Assembly (NCBI GenBank): GCA_947685225.1
Contig: CANTUV010000035.1
Coordinates: 37,820,001 to 37,884,000, forward strand
Length of the DNA stretch: 64,000 nucleotides
Direction of reading: 5' to 3'
Source: Garcia nutans
Taxonomy: Eukaryota > Streptophyta > Magnoliopsida > Malpighiales > Euphorbiaceae
Every line of letters starts with the position of its first letter. Position 1 is the stretch's first letter. Positions 22,170 through 33,726 of this stretch are shown one piece after another. The translations under genes were made by a program, and so were the position numbers. Under the pieces are notes generated by a model that ran no database searches, was not told the DNA's origin, and was given only the letters and a program-made list of their open reading frames with translations.

Positions 22170-23161
22170 AAAATATTAACTGTAATTGGTATCTCAACGC
22201 AGTAATCAAATATTGACAATTCAGTCCTGTCAAATAATAAACCTTCCTTTGGGCCGATTTATTATCCACATGGATGAACACATAATAATTATCACATATT
22301 TATTACCGCAATGTATTCTCAATTCAGCCAGATAGCAACCTTCTTTTGGGCCGGTTTACTACCCGCAGTGAATTTTAATACACCTGTCTAATATCCCAAA
22401 TAAATTAATTTACACAATAGAGGTCACTTTGGTAACTTTTTGTATCAATTAATTTATTATCAAAAATATTAAACACAATCAGGACTAAAATACCAAAATT
22501 TAAACTCAATTTAATAAATTCTCAATTAAAATTTAATATTGTAATAAATATAAAATTAAACTTTAATTGAACTGTATTTCTTAATAAATTAATTGCAATA
22601 TTTAAATTTAAGCTCAATTAAATATTGCAATAAACTTTAATTAATTAATTAAAATAAAAAAAAATTTATTACGAAGAACACTTCAATCAAGGACTCGTGT
22701 TTCTTGAGTAATGTAGACAAGACAGGAGTACCAGAAAATGGAAATGACGCAAGGCAATCCAGAAAGCTTAGGCTAGCAATTGCTTTGCTGATCACATTGA
22801 CAGTGGCAATGGTGATTATGGGGACAATTGCAATTATCCACGCACGAAGAACCATAAGAGATGATGGTGTTTAAAATTTTTTTTATTTTAATTAATTAAT
22901 TAATATAATTAATTAACCAAATTAATTAATTCCAGAATAAATCACAAACCAAAATTCAAGTCCAAAAAAATTCAATTTTTTCAGAATTAATTAAACTCAG
23001 TAATTTAATCTAAAAAATAAATCAAACCAAAATTAATTTCAGATTACTAATTTCGATTCCAAATTAATTCTCGAAAATTACAATCACCGAATTAATTTTC
23101 TAGAATTAAAATAATAAACAATACCGCAATTTAATCGGAAAATCTAGCAACCTAGCACATG
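22170..23161 (-). other. Copia-E leader region lacking gag
   Basis: Between the PBS and the pol remnant, where gag should be, there is about 1 kb of AT-rich sequence. It contains two copies of an AACCTTC(C/T)TTTGGGCCG-type block (near 22240 and 22340) and the captured receptor-kinase fragment at 22676-22867. No Gag domain is recognisable. Confidence 0.7.
22676..22867 (+). pseudogene. Captured fragment of an LRR receptor kinase (RGFR/RCH1-like), transmembrane region
   Basis: On the plus strand, opposite to the retroelement's transcription, one frame encodes TSIKDSCFLSNVDKTG, then LRLAIALLITLTVAMVIMG and a stop-transfer region HARRTIRDD. This matches the juncture of the LRR ectodomain (Cys-containing end), the single transmembrane helix and the basic juxtamembrane segment of LRR-XI receptor kinases of the RGFR/RCH1 group. 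Neither LRRs nor kinase domain are present. The frame is open across the roughly 190 bp, and the surrounding sequence is AT-rich and unrelated, so the fragment was picked up from a host gene. Family assignment is from remembered motifs; I am fairly sure of the LRR-RLK class, less of the subgroup. Confidence 0.8.
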
Positions 23162-23173
23162 GCTCTGATACCA
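23162..23173 (-). other. Copia-E primer binding site
   Basis: GCTCTGATACCA on the plus strand, i.e. TGGTATCAGAGC in the element's sense, complementary to the 3' end of initiator methionine tRNA, two bases inside the 5' LTR. Confidence 0.95.
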
Positions 23174-23175
23174 AT

Positions 23176-23666
23176 TGAAAGGGGAAGAATAACTTAATTC
23201 CCCTAAAACCTAAAATATGCATAGATAATTAGATTATTCAAATTAAATTGCAAAGGGCAGAATTGCGTACCTGACATCATCGTATGTTGATGTTGAAGAC
23301 GATTCTGGGGTTTGTCGCCTTCTAGGGGATACACACTTTAGGTTATGCGGAAGTACTACTGAAGGAACGTAATGTTCTCTAAAATTGTTATGTTTCCCCG
23401 GAGACCACGACCCCTTATTTATAACTGAATAAATTGATTAATTTCTATTTTGGTCCTTCAACAAAATATAAATACTTAATGGTCTCTACACTTATAATTC
23501 TATTACGAGTAGGACACATCAATAGTCAACAATCCTAATTTGATCAAAACTTTAATTTGACTATCTTAATTTGACTGCAATACACATTTAATATTTAAAT
23601 ATATTTAGCTCACACTTATGATTTAATTAGAGGATTAATTTTAACAATATAAAATTAATTCTAACA
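23176..23666 (-). repeat. Copia-E 5' LTR (right)
   Basis: 491 bp, pairs with 8870-9360, about 14 differences seen. TG...CA ends; followed by the TTTAT duplication. Confidence 0.95.
23415..23424 (-). promoter_or_regulatory. TATA box in the Copia-E 5' LTR
   Basis: Minus strand reads TTATAAATAA about 240 bp into the LTR, the only TATA-like box in a less AT-rich part of the LTR. Also conserved in the left LTR. Placement as promoter is inference. Confidence 0.6.
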
Positions 23667-23671
23667 TTTAT

Positions 23672-24749
23672 AGCATATCAATTTCTTATGCCGACTACGT
23701 ACAAATCCTTTATTGAGTCAGTGGCCACTAAAATGTCAATATGCCTTTAGTCGGCGTAAAAACGCACCTCATTGTTTAACTGTCTTTATGTTTGTACAAA
23801 GGGAAAAAAAGAACAACAATGGAAGGAGAATTAATTGACATTGGATTAGTTTAGATAGTGTATATCCTAAGTGTTACATGTTTTTATTTGGAAACGGCCA
23901 TTACAGCTTTTGTAGCATAATGGGCAATTGTTTTAGTTTATTTTTATAAAAATAATTCCTATTTTATTGGAATATAATTACAAAATAATCCCTATTTTAT
24001 TGAAATACAATTACTTTATATATCAAGAGAATATGTGAAAGGTGGTTACTTTCTTAAAAAAAAACTCTCTTTCTCTTGCGCTAAAGAAAAAAAATCATCA
24101 GAAAAGTCTTTTGAATTTGGGGCATGACTAATTTTCCACAACTCTAATAGCCACTAGATTTATTGAAGATTGACACGCTAGAGATTTATAGCAACCTGAA
24201 ATTACCAATGCTTCTACAACAAAATCAGTCCTAATTTTCTATAGGTTTGTCCATGATTTCATATTATATTATGCCAACATGATGTTGATCTTATGCTTAA
24301 TATTTGGTGCAAAGTAGATTTGCTTTTTATGAGATACTGCAATTTTTTTTTATTAATTTTGAGTTTTAATTATATCTCCATGTGAAATGATCCAAATTTC
24401 AAGAAATTTTAGCCATGGCTCCTCAGTATATGATGATTTGGTTTGGAAAGTTTCATAATTTCTTTTTGGGGGTGGGGGATGTTCAGTTCTAAAAATTTGG
24501 AAATCGATGTATAAAACAGATTAGTATTTTGAATTATTTTAGTTGCTAATTGGTTTAGGAAGTTCTTAAGGTAAGAGAGATATGTTCCCCCAAATTGTGT
24601 ATTATGATAATTAAATCATAAAGATTTCTAATTTATGTCATTTGTGATGATTATGGGCCTAGCGGAATTTTCAAACTTATGTTGCAAATGATGAAATTGT
24701 GCCTTATATATATTTTGATATATACTTGTAGATTTGGCAATAAAAGATT
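23672..24749. other. Non-coding DNA between Copia-E and LARD-D
   Basis: No gene recognised. A short inverted repeat GCCGACTA / TAGTCGGC occurs at 23690-23697 and 23748-23755. Confidence 0.5.
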
Positions 24750-24890
24750 ATATGATTTGTAATGATGATAACTAGTGACAATAATTTAGTCGCTAATTAT
24801 GCAGAAAGTGAAGATTAGTATTTAATTATAATGGGGTACATTCCTAAAATAAATAATTTCGATGATGAAATTATTTAAGGATGAGAAAAT
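24750..24890 (+). repeat. Remnant of a LARD internal 3' end with polypurine tract
   Basis: Aligns with 63530-63673, the 3' end of the LARD-D internal region (shared GACAATAATTTAGTCG, CTAATTATGCAGAAAGTGAA and the final ATTTAAGG..GAGAAAAT tract). It stands directly left of an LTR, so an upstream tandem unit once existed; left of 24750 the similarity stops. Confidence 0.75.
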
Positions 24891-25542
24891 TGCAATGTCC
24901 GTAATCTTGGAGAAATTAAATAAGTATTTGAAGTTATATGAGTTATATATACCTAACGTATATCTAGTGTATACATAGTATATACATATTATACACATAA
25001 TGTATGTTGGTTATATGTATATATATATTATATACTTGATATATATATAATATATGTATATGGTATGCTTGTAGTGTACATAGGGCACACATGATATATA
25101 TATATATATATGCATGTGGGTAAATATATATATATTAAATATACATTATATATACATAACATATATACATTACATAAATATGTATATAAAGTATATGTAA
25201 CATATAAGTAATATATATATAACTAATACATATACATAGAATATATGCAACACATAAATGGTATATATATGTATATATACATGTATAATTTATGATGTAA
25301 GATGATAAACAAATAAATAAATAAGAAAGAAAAAAAGTTAAAATAAGGAAGAAGTGCTTAGTGGAGATTAAAAGTAAATTAAATAAATGATTAAATTTAT
25401 AATAGATGTAATATATATGTTATATATACTTGAAATATATGTGAAATATAAATTGAATATATAAGACATAAATATACATAAGATATACAATATATATATA
25501 TATATGAAGTATAAATTGGTGTATAAAAAATTGATGATGATG

Positions 25543-25599
<57 letters not shown>

Positions 25600-26770
25600 G
25601 AAGAGAAAAAGTCAAAGAAGGAAATAACATGATTGGTGGAACTTAAAGGTGGAAAAAATAAATATCAAAGTGTTTAATTATATTTTATTTAAATTAATAT
25701 ATTATTAATTATATTTGTGGCTAGGAAAAAGGAAAATAAAGGGTGTATTTTCTTCTTTTTCTTCTTCTTCAACGTGGGCCATTGAAGAGAGGGTGAGAAG
25801 AGTGTATTTTTTCTTATATATACAAGGTATTTAAAGAATATTTAAGTTGATTTTGAAGAAAGACTAAGATACCAAATAAGTATCCTCTCTTTAAAGCTTT
25901 AAATTCTTAATTTTATGGTTATGTTTGAATTAGTTAGAGAGAGAAAGTTGTGTTTAATTGCTTAAATTGATAGAATTAAAGCTAAAAGGATGAGTATATT
26001 ATGATTTGTGGATTGGTTGTTGGAAATAAGAATAGATAATGGAAGTTGAGCATGATGATGAATATTCGTAATTAGGGTTTCTAATATGGTTGATTATAAT
26101 TATGGTAATGGATGAATTTAGTATTGTTTTATTATATATGTAATGATTTTATGATTAGAAATTGATTATGAGAGAGTTTTGGTTAAGTTTAGGGTTATGG
26201 ACCTATTATGTGTAAGTTAAGATTTCTAATATGGATATTGATAATTATTTTAATGAGATGGATTAGTGTTGTTTTAATGTAAATGTTATGATTTTGAGAT
26301 TGAAAATGTGAAATGAGTAGGTTTTGGTGAAGTTAATGTTAATAATTACATTATGTAAAATTTGGATTTTTGAAAGAGATTTCCATAATTATGGAAGTGA
26401 ATTGTTTTAATGTTATATTGATGTATAAGTGATGATTTTATAGTTAGATGTTAAAAATAAGCTTGATAGAATGAAGCTTGAATAAGATAATAATGGTGAA
26501 AATAGTGTTTTAGTGGAATTCTTAGTGGAATTGATGTAAATGATATTTGAATGTTTAAAGTGTATTTAAATGAATTGTTAATGCTAAATTGGAAATTATA
26601 ATGTGGTTTAAGGCTGAGTAAAGGAAAGTTACAAAATAAAAGAGATGAAGGACAATTGGTGAAATAGGATTTGGGAGGTGAATTGACATTGGGTTTTGGT
26701 ATAATTGAGGTTAGTACATATTACTAAACATTGTTACTAAATATTGGGTTTTGGGTGTCACATTGGTAAT

Positions 26771-26802
<32 letters not shown>

Positions 26803-27318
26803 GATACATGTGGTGTGTTGTCCAATGTGGACATACTTATGACTTGTGAGCAAATGTGGGAGATGAGTCACATTGTAAATGTGACTCATGGATAGGTTAT
26901 TTGATGAACGAAAAATATGAAAAAGGATAAAATGTGGAATGTGGGTAATAAATATAAAAATATGAAAAATAGTTAAAAATAAGAAAAATATGGAAAAAAG
27001 AATGATTGTTATAAAATTGATAAATGTAATATAAAAGTGAAAATTAATTGTGTAATATTGAGAAATTGACAAATTAAATGAGAATATAGAAATGCAATAT
27101 GAAAGTGATCATAACATATGATAATCACTTAATAAATATGGAAAAGGAAGGATGAATAAATGATATTTGAACATGGGGAGATGATATGAGAAATATAAAT
27201 AGAAATGGTAAATGAATAAGTAATGTGATATGTAATATGTATATGCTTGTGAAAGGTGTTAAAATGTGGAAAGAGTCACATTTACAAGTTATATAATGAG
27301 ATGCAGTATGAAAGTGAT
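24891..27318 (+). repeat. LARD-D LTR, piece 1 of 3
   Basis: Starts TGCAATGTCCGTAATCTTGG, homologous to the LTR start at 63674. The first 600 bp are TA-rich minisatellite-like sequence with expansions; a (GAT)(AAT) microsatellite lies at 25532-25599 and a (TA)n tract at 26776-26802. It is interrupted at 27318 by Gypsy-A (target GTGAT). No coding capacity. Confidence 0.8.
25532..25599. repeat. (AAT)n microsatellite
   Basis: About 18 AAT units preceded by a few GAT units, inside the LARD-D LTR. Confidence 0.95.
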
Positions 27319-27740
27319 TGTAACACCCCCACACCCAATACATACACACTACATACACCACAATGTAGTATACATGTATCGAATATAGGAATGCTACGGA
27401 TTTTCTTAACGTTCAAAACATTTTAAACTTGATACAATACCCTTATCGTTATATATTATAGAAAAGTAAATCATTTACTTATAAACAAAACATATTAGAT
27501 ATATATATACATACATTTAAATATTACGCAGAGGAATATAGAAAACATTTACATATATGAAAGCATTTGAATACATATTTACAATTATACATATATTTAC
27601 AATATAACCCATATTTACAAAATATAAAAGAGTTATACATGATTGGCAAGTCTCCTTTGATCTTTAAGTTCCCAAAATCAACTCTTCACTGTCTACCCTC
27701 ACTCGGTCTCGAAGAGCTCTCGGGTTCAACCCTATTACCT

Positions 27741-27762
27741 GCGCGATCAAACACTATCGCGC
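27741..27762. promoter_or_regulatory. LTR stem-loop, GCGCGAT arms
   Basis: A perfect 7 bp inverted repeat GCGCGAT / ATCGCGC around an 8 base loop, in the middle of an AT-rich LTR; repeated in the right LTR at 35202-35223. Similar stem-loops occur in LARD-D (38156-38176) and Gypsy-B (45026-45048). Function not known; a role at the R region or in 3' end formation is inference. Confidence 0.6.
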
Positions 27763-28829
27763 TAAGCCAAGGGCTTAGTAAGACAATTCATGCTAATGTT
27801 ATGCTTTAGTGCAATGCAATGTTTCACATTTGTATTAATAAATCAACATCAATGATACACACACAATTAGTAAAGATCATACTCAACAAACAATATTCCG
27901 TGAATAGTCCGTTTCATCATATAAGTAATATTAACATTTCATTACATTAGAACAACATTTATGTTATACATAAAACCTAGACACCTATGGACCCATCAAG
28001 TACTTAATACGATATTCAGAATTCAGAGTTACTGCTTTGGTTCATAAACACCATTATCAAGCCCGTAGGCAACATATACATATATATTTATCTCTATCCA
28101 TGGATAGCGTAACAGACCCGGTCTCTTGGATCATCAACTCATCTAACTCGAGGATATCCTCAACCCGGCAAGACTGTTACAAATCAAATATCTCATAATA
28201 TCAATTATCATAGTGTAACAGACCCAGTCTCTTGGACCTCAATTCAACTCAATTTGAAGAGATCCTCAACCCGGCAAGACTGTTACCTTTCATTAAGTAG
28301 GCATGCCTCCAAAAACCAGAACTCTGAAATTGAATATCATATTAAGCATACACTTATTTCATTATTCTCTTTATCAAACTCTTTCTCAATCTTTCTCATC
28401 AATTAGGCAAACATGCCATACATCATTCAATTATATCATCATAGCCAATCACAATGGCTCTATATTCCATTTCATCTCAATTCACAACATAACATTTCAA
28501 TCTTTCATAAACACATTCATTTGCATCATCATGTCATTCACATTATTCATATATATATATATCATCAGTGATATAAACATAACAATACACATTGCTCAAA
28601 TAAATTAACAATGTAATAATGCCACATTTGAACTTACACACAATCATATAGGTTTTGTACTTACCTCAAAAACAAATCACACTACTCTTAATACTTCCTT
28701 GTTCAAGATCCTTCTATCTCTTAAATCAATGATTAATCACTATCTTCAAGACCTAAATCAAAAGTAATAGCATATACTTGTTTAGGGATACACAAGAGAT
28801 AATCCAATTAGGAATTAATTAGGGCAAAC

Positions 28830-29065
28830 CCTAACCCTGACACGCTCACCCACACGGGCGTGTCCATGACCGTGCCCTAACTCCACAACACAGAAGTATT
28901 TACACGCTCAACAACATGGGCGTGTTTCTGGGCGTGTAAATTCTCAAATCTCACAGTAGCTATGACACGCTCAATAACATGGGCGTGCTACTGGTCGTGT
29001 CAAACCTACTGCCTCCAACACAATTGACACGCCTAAAGACCCTGGACGTGCTCATGGGCGTGTCC
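28830..29065. repeat. Array of CACGC/GGGCGTG palindromic modules in the Gypsy-A LTR
   Basis: Four modules each begin GACACGC or TACACGCTCA and end GGGCGTGTC/GTGTA, able to fold back on themselves. The same array is at about 36300-36530 in the other LTR. Confidence 0.8.
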
Positions 29066-29921
29066 GGCCACAAATCAAGATTCCGACCAAAACAACCAAA
29101 CACTCAACAAAACACTTTTATCCAACAACATCCACTTCACACCATCTTAACAAAACATACTCAAAACTCATCTAAAACTTGCAACACACCAAAACAAGCC
29201 AAACACACATCAAGCACAAAACACAAAATCATCTCAAAACCCTCACCACATATACAACATCATCTCTTCCAACCACTTACTCTTTTCTTCAATCCATACT
29301 CAACATCCATCATCCAATCACTCAAACACTTCTCACATCTCAAAATCAACCAACACACTCTTAAAAATCTATCAAACTCAAATATCATTTCAAATAAACA
29401 CAAAGATCACAAGAGAACTTACCAAAGTTATAAGACTTCTTGTATCACCCACTAGATCACTTCAATCTTCCATCAATTTGAGCTTAACACATCAAGATCT
29501 TCACTTTGTCTCTTGTTTTCCTTTGTCTATGAAGAAGCCGGCCACACAAAGAAGAAAGAAGAAATGAACCACAAAAATAAAGTCAACTCTTCTTTTAATC
29601 TCCACCAAGTGTTCCAATTCAAACAATTACCAAATCACCCTTTTATCATTTGTTCTAGCTTTCTTTTTAATCCAATGCCCTTAATAGTCATTTCACCAAT
29701 AACCAAATAAATATCTCTACCCCCCTTGACTCTTCATTTGACCAATTTATATGTTATATATATATCATCATATACACAACATATACCATTCTCTCTAAAC
29801 CCTATTTTCTTTCCCAATTTCTTTTCTCTTGCAATTAACACATATATACAATCCAATATAACAACAACAACAATAACAATAACATAATCAAAACTTCTAG
29901 AGCATATATGAGGATATTACA

Positions 29922-29967
29922 ATTCTCCCCCTCTAAAAAAAAATTTCGTCCTCGAAATTACCTGATA
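29922..29967 (-). other. Gypsy-A polypurine tract and TTTCG-CGAAA module
   Basis: In the sense orientation: AATTTCGAGGACGAAATT, then a T-run and TAGAGGGGGAGAAT, directly before the TGTAATATCC end of the 3' LTR. It is the plus-strand primer tract. Confidence 0.9.
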
Positions 29968-32900
29968 TCAAAGCTGAAACAACTGAGGATATTGCTCTCG
30001 CATGGATTGTTCACTTTCCCAAGTTGCTTCTTCTTTTGCATGATTCTTCCATAGAACCTTCACAAGTGGCACTCTCTTATTTCTTAATTCTTTCACATCA
30101 CATGCCAAGATAGCAACTGGTTCCTCTTCAAATGTCAAATCTTGATTTACCTCGATAGATTTAATCGGCAACACATGAGATGGATTCGATCTGTATCTCC
30201 TCAACATAGAAACATGAAATACATTATGAATACGATCCAACTCAGGTGGCAAAGCAAGTCGATACGCAACTGGCCCAACTCTTTCCAAAACTTCATACGG
30301 TCCAATGAAACGAGGACTCAATTTCCCTTTCCGACCGAACTTTAAAATCTTCTTCAAAGGAGACACTTTCAGAAATACCTTATCTCCAACATCAAACCCT
30401 ATGTCTCTCCTTTTCAGATCTGCATAAGACTTCTGTCGGTCTGAAGCTGTTTTTAACCTGCCTCTAATCAACTTTACTTTTTCTTCAGTTTCTTGAATCA
30501 AATCAGGACCAACCAACTTATTATCTCCAAGCTCATTCCAACAAAGAGGTTTCCTACACCGTCTGCCATACAATGCTTCAAACGGTGCCATACCAATGCT
30601 GGATTGGTGACTGTTGTTGTAAGCAAACTCCACAAGAGGTAAAAACCTATCCCAACTTCCAGAGAAATCGATGACACAGCTTCTCAACATGTCCTCAATA
30701 ATCTGTATCACCCTCTCTGACTGTCCATCCGTCTGTGGATGAAAAACAGTACTGAAGTGTAATCGAGAACCCAAAGCACTATGCAAACTCTTCCAAAATC
30801 TTGAAGTAAACCTGGGATCTCGATCAGACACTAAAGAAGTTGGAACACCATGCAACTTCACAATCTCATGGATATACAGCTCAGCTAATCTCTCCAAAGA
30901 GTAATCCATCCGAACCGGAAGGAAATGAGCTATCTTAGTCAATCTATCCACAATCACCCATATGGCATCATGCTTCCTTTGTGTCAATGGCAAACCAGAC
31001 ACAAAATCCATCGTCACTCTATCCCACTTCCATTCTGGTACTGATAATGGTTGAAGCAATCCAGTTGGAACTTGATGCTCTGCTTTTACCTTCTGACAAG
31101 TGAGACATTTCGATACAAACTCAGCAATGTCTCTCTTCAAACCAATCCACCAATAATGCTGTCTCAAATCATGATACATCTTTGTATTACCCGGATGCAT
31201 AGCAAACACTGACTGATGTGCTTCTTCCAAAATGACTCTTTTCAAATCAGCATCATCGGGTACACACAATCGGTTCTTAAACCAGAGACTCCCATCACCT
31301 TTCACAATAAAATCTCTAGTCTTCCCATTCTTGCAATCTGAAATAATCTTTTGAATCTTCATATCAGTCAACTGAGCCTCTTTGATCTGATCCGATAAAA
31401 TTGGTTTCAAATGCAACTGTGCCAACAATGCACCATCGTCACAAGCTACAAAACTGGCATGCAAAGCTCTCAACTCAACAAGCAACGAGAGTGAGTAAAC
31501 AGTTAAACCAGCTAAAGACTGCCGACTCAAGGCATCAGCAACAACATTTGCTTTACCTGGATGATAATCAATCAAACAGTCGTAGTCTTTAATCAATTCC
31601 AACCATCTCCTCTGTCGAAGATTAAGTTCTTTCTGGACACCCAAATATTTTAAACTTTTGTGATCAGTGTAGATGAAACATTTCTCCCCAAACAAATAGT
31701 GTCGCCAAATCTTCAATGCAAACACAATGGCTGCTAGCTCCAAATCATGGGTCGGATAGTTAAGCTCATGCGGTTTCAACTGTCGAGAAGCATAAGCTAT
31801 CACTCTACCTTCTTGCATCAGTACACAACCCAAACCATTATGTGAAGCATCACTGTAGATTACATATGGTTTGTCTTCTACAGGTAAAGTAAGAACAGGC
31901 GCTTGAGTCAACATTTCTCTTAACTGATCAAAACTAGCCTGACACTGATCCGTCCACACAAATCTCACTCCCTTACGAAGCAATCTGGTGAGTGGAGTAG
32001 CTATCAAAGAAAACCCTTTCACAAACCGTCGGTAATAGCCTGCCAAACCCAGAAAACTTCTAACCTCTATCACCGACTTGGGTGGACTCCAATTCAATAT
32101 AGCTTCAACTTTGCTCGGATCAACTCTAATGCCTTCTGCTGAAACAATATGTCCGAGAAAAGCGACTTGATCCAACCAGAACTCACATTTCGACAATTTG
32201 GCAAACAACTGCTTCTCTCTCAAAATCTGCAACACAATCCGCAGATGCATATCATGTTCCTCTTCATTCCGCGAATACACCAGAATGTCATCGATGAAGA
32301 CCACTACAAACTGATCCAGATAGGGCCTGAACACCCTATTCATCAAATCCATAAAAGCTGCAGGTGCATTCGTTAGACCAAAAGGCATAACTAAAAATTC
32401 ATAATGCCCATACCTGGTCCGAAAGGCGGTCTTGGAAATGTCTTCAGCTTTAACTCTCAATTGATGGTACCCAGATCTCAAATCAATTTTAGAAAACACA
32501 GCTGCACCCTTCAATTGATCAAAGAGATCATCGATTCTAGGCAAAGGATATTTATTTTTAATAGTCACCTTGTTCAATTGCCTATAATCGATACACAACC
32601 TCATAGTACCATCTTTCTTTTTCACAAATAGTACAGGAGCTCCCCAAGGAGAAACACTGGGGCGAATAAATCCTTTGTCCAACAACTCCTGTAATTGCAC
32701 TTTCAATTCCTTCAATTCTGCTGGTGCCATTCTATAAGGAGTAATAGAAATAGGAGTGGTACCAGGCAACAATTCAATACCGAACTCCACCTCTCTCTCA
32801 GGAGGCAATCCTGGCAACTCCTCTGGGAATACATCTGAGAACTCTGCAACTGTGGCAATGCTATCAATAGGAGAACCTCTTACTCTAGTATCTTCCACAT

Positions 32901-33726
32901 GAGCAAGATAAGCATCACACCTTTTTCTAATCAACCTCCTAGCTGCAACAGCTGAAACAAATAAGGAGGCTAACTGTTCCTGCTCATTAGATACTATCAC
33001 CTCTCTACCATCACCAGTTCTCAAAGAAACAATTTTCTTTTTACAATCCACCACAGCTCCATGTCGAGATAGCCAGTCCATACCTAGAATCACATCATAT
33101 TCCTTAAATGGCATCTCAATCAAATCTCCAAGGAACTCCTCACCTTGCACCCTCACTGCACTATCTCGGTGCACCTTACTCACAATCACACTATGCCCTA
33201 ACGGATTTGTCACCAACACATCAAATCCTAGGGACTCAGCATGCATATCAGACACAGGCAAAACAGATGCACTAATATAAGAATGTGTGGAACCCGGATC
33301 AATCAAAGCAAGCACTGAAGTATCAAATAAAGAAAAAGTACCAGCTATGACTGCCGATGCATCTGGCTGCCTCTGCATAACATACATCCTCTGGGAAGAT
33401 CCAACCTCCTCTGGTCTACTCTCCCTGGATGTAGCACCTCCTCTAGCACTGAACCCAGATCTGCCTCCCCGGCTGCTACCTCTGCCTGCTCGACCTCCCC
33501 TCACACTAGGTCGAGAAGCTGCAGTATCAACTGACATCCGCTCCTGTCTCTCTGGACAATCTCTAATAAAATGCTCAGGAGATCCACATCTGAAGCACAC
33601 AGCTGACCCACTATACCTCCAACAAGCACCCCTATGTGATCCACCACACTGAGCACACACAGGTAGAGCGGATCTCTGAGTCACTGGGGTCGGAGCACTC
33701 GCCACTGAAGCTGTAGGTCTAAATCT
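29968..33726 (-). CDS. Gypsy-A nucleocapsid knuckles and Pol polyprotein (protease-RT-RNase H-integrase-chromodomain)
   Basis: Open frame of about 1250 codons, in the same frame as gag but separated from it by one UAG (33727-33729); there is no ATG at its start, so it is really the second part of a gag-pol frame. Counting from the codon at 33705: C-x2-C-x3-H-x3-C knuckle 17-28, CCHC knuckle CFRCGSPEHFIRDC 37-50, protease LIDPGSTHSYIS (Asp 136), RT with FIDDILVYS (Asp 472-473), RNase H Asp619-Glu656-Asp681-Asp724, integrase H830/H837/C867/C870 zinc site and D900-D961-E997 (35 residues apart), and chromodomain about 1192-1243 (VKVLWKNHAKEEATWE). All catalytic residues are present. Copying of the RNA and insertion, steered to heterochromatin by the chromodomain, is the known family role. 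Expression depends on reading through the UAG. Confidence 0.95.
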   Translation of the reverse strand, partial: RFRPTASVASAPTPVTQRSALPVCAQCGGSHRGACWRYSGSAVCFRCGSPEHFIRDCPERQERMSVDTAASRPSVRGGRAGRGSSRGGRSGFSARGGATSRESRPEEVGSSQRMYVMQRQPDASAVIAGTFSLFDTSVLALIDPGSTHSYISASVLPVSDMHAESLGFDVLVTNPLGHSVIVSKVHRDSAVRVQGEEFLGDLIEMPFKEYDVILGMDWLSRHGAVVDCKKKIVSLRTGDGREVIVSNEQEQLASLFVSAVAARRLIRKRCDAYLAHVEDTRVRGSPIDSIATVAEFSDVFPEELPGLPPEREVEFGIELLPGTTPISITPYRMAPAELKELKVQLQELLDKGFIRPSVSPWGAPVLFVKKKDGTMRLCIDYRQLNKVTIKNKYPLPRIDDLFDQLKGAAVFSKIDLRSGYHQLRVKAEDISKTAFRTRYGHYEFLVMPFGLTNAPAAFMDLMNRVFRPYLDQFVVVFIDDILVYSRNEEEHDMHLRIVLQILREKQLFAKLSKCEFWLDQVAFLGHIVSAEGIRVDPSKVEAILNWSPPKSVIEVRSFLGLAGYYRRFVKGFSLIATPLTRLLRKGVRFVWTDQCQASFDQLREMLTQAPVLTLPVEDKPYVIYSDASHNGLGCVLMQEGRVIAYASRQLKPHELNYPTHDLELAAIVFALKIWRHYLFGEKCFIYTDHKSLKYLGVQKELNLRQRRWLELIKDYDCLIDYHPGKANVVADALSRQSLAGLTVYSLSLLVELRALHASFVACDDGALLAQLHLKPILSDQIKEAQLTDMKIQKIISDCKNGKTRDFIVKGDGSLWFKNRLCVPDDADLKRVILEEAHQSVFAMHPGNTKMYHDLRQHYWWIGLKRDIAEFVSKCLTCQKVKAEHQVPTGLLQPLSVPEWKWDRVTMDFVSGLPLTQRKHDAIWVIVDRLTKIAHFLPVRMDYSLERLAELYIHEIVKLHGVPTSLVSDRDPRFTSRFWKSLHSALGSRLHFSTVFHPQTDGQSERVIQIIEDMLRSCVIDFSGSWDRFLPLVEFAYNNSHQSSIGMAPFEALYGRRCRKPLCWNELGDNKLVGPDLIQETEEKVKLIRGRLKTASDRQKSYADLKRRDIGFDVGDKVFLKVSPLKKILKFGRKGKLSPRFIGPYEVLERVGPVAYRLALPPELDRIHNVFHVSMLRRYRSNPSHVLPIKSIEVNQDLTFEEEPVAILACDVKELRNKRVPLVKVLWKNHAKEEATWESEQSMREQYPQLFQL

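Larger units (their letters stand above)
8870..23666 (-). mobile_element. Copia-E: decayed Ty1/copia retrotransposon carrying a nested CACTA element
   Basis: Flanked by the 5 bp duplication TTTAT (8865-8869 and 23667-23671). Two 491 bp LTRs begin TGAAAGGGG and end CTAACA in plus-strand reading. Transcription runs right to left: 5' LTR 23176-23666, PBS 23162-23173, leader, protease-integrase-RT remnants, RNase H, polypurine tract at 9361, 3' LTR 8870-9360. Of its 14.8 kb, 8.9 kb is CACTA-F. Without it the element is about 5.9 kb, normal for copia. I count about 14 differences between the LTRs (near 3%), so it is clearly older than Gypsy-A and Gypsy-B. No gag or Gag zinc knuckle is recognisable upstream of protease. 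The pol frame has four stop codons and altered catalytic residues, so this copy cannot encode its own proteins. Confidence 0.95.
27319..29921 (-). repeat. Gypsy-A 3' LTR (left)
   Basis: 2603 bp, nearly identical to 34780-37384. Contains palindromic modules at 27741-27762, 28108-28287 and 28830-29065. Short open frames in it are duplicated exactly in the other LTR and are not genes. Confidence 0.97.

Noticed and set aside
23162..23173. Sequences resembling part of an initiator Met tRNA
   Set aside because: Only the 12-base primer binding sites match; no tRNA gene body or internal promoter boxes around any of them.
25397..25630. 77-codon minus-strand frame with poly-leucine
   Set aside because: Translation of the (AAT)n microsatellite.
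28979..29455. 158-codon open frame in the Gypsy-A LTR, repeated at 36442-36918
   Set aside because: Lies in both LTRs antisense to the element, composition biased (H, T, S, N), no domain; duplicated only because the LTR is.
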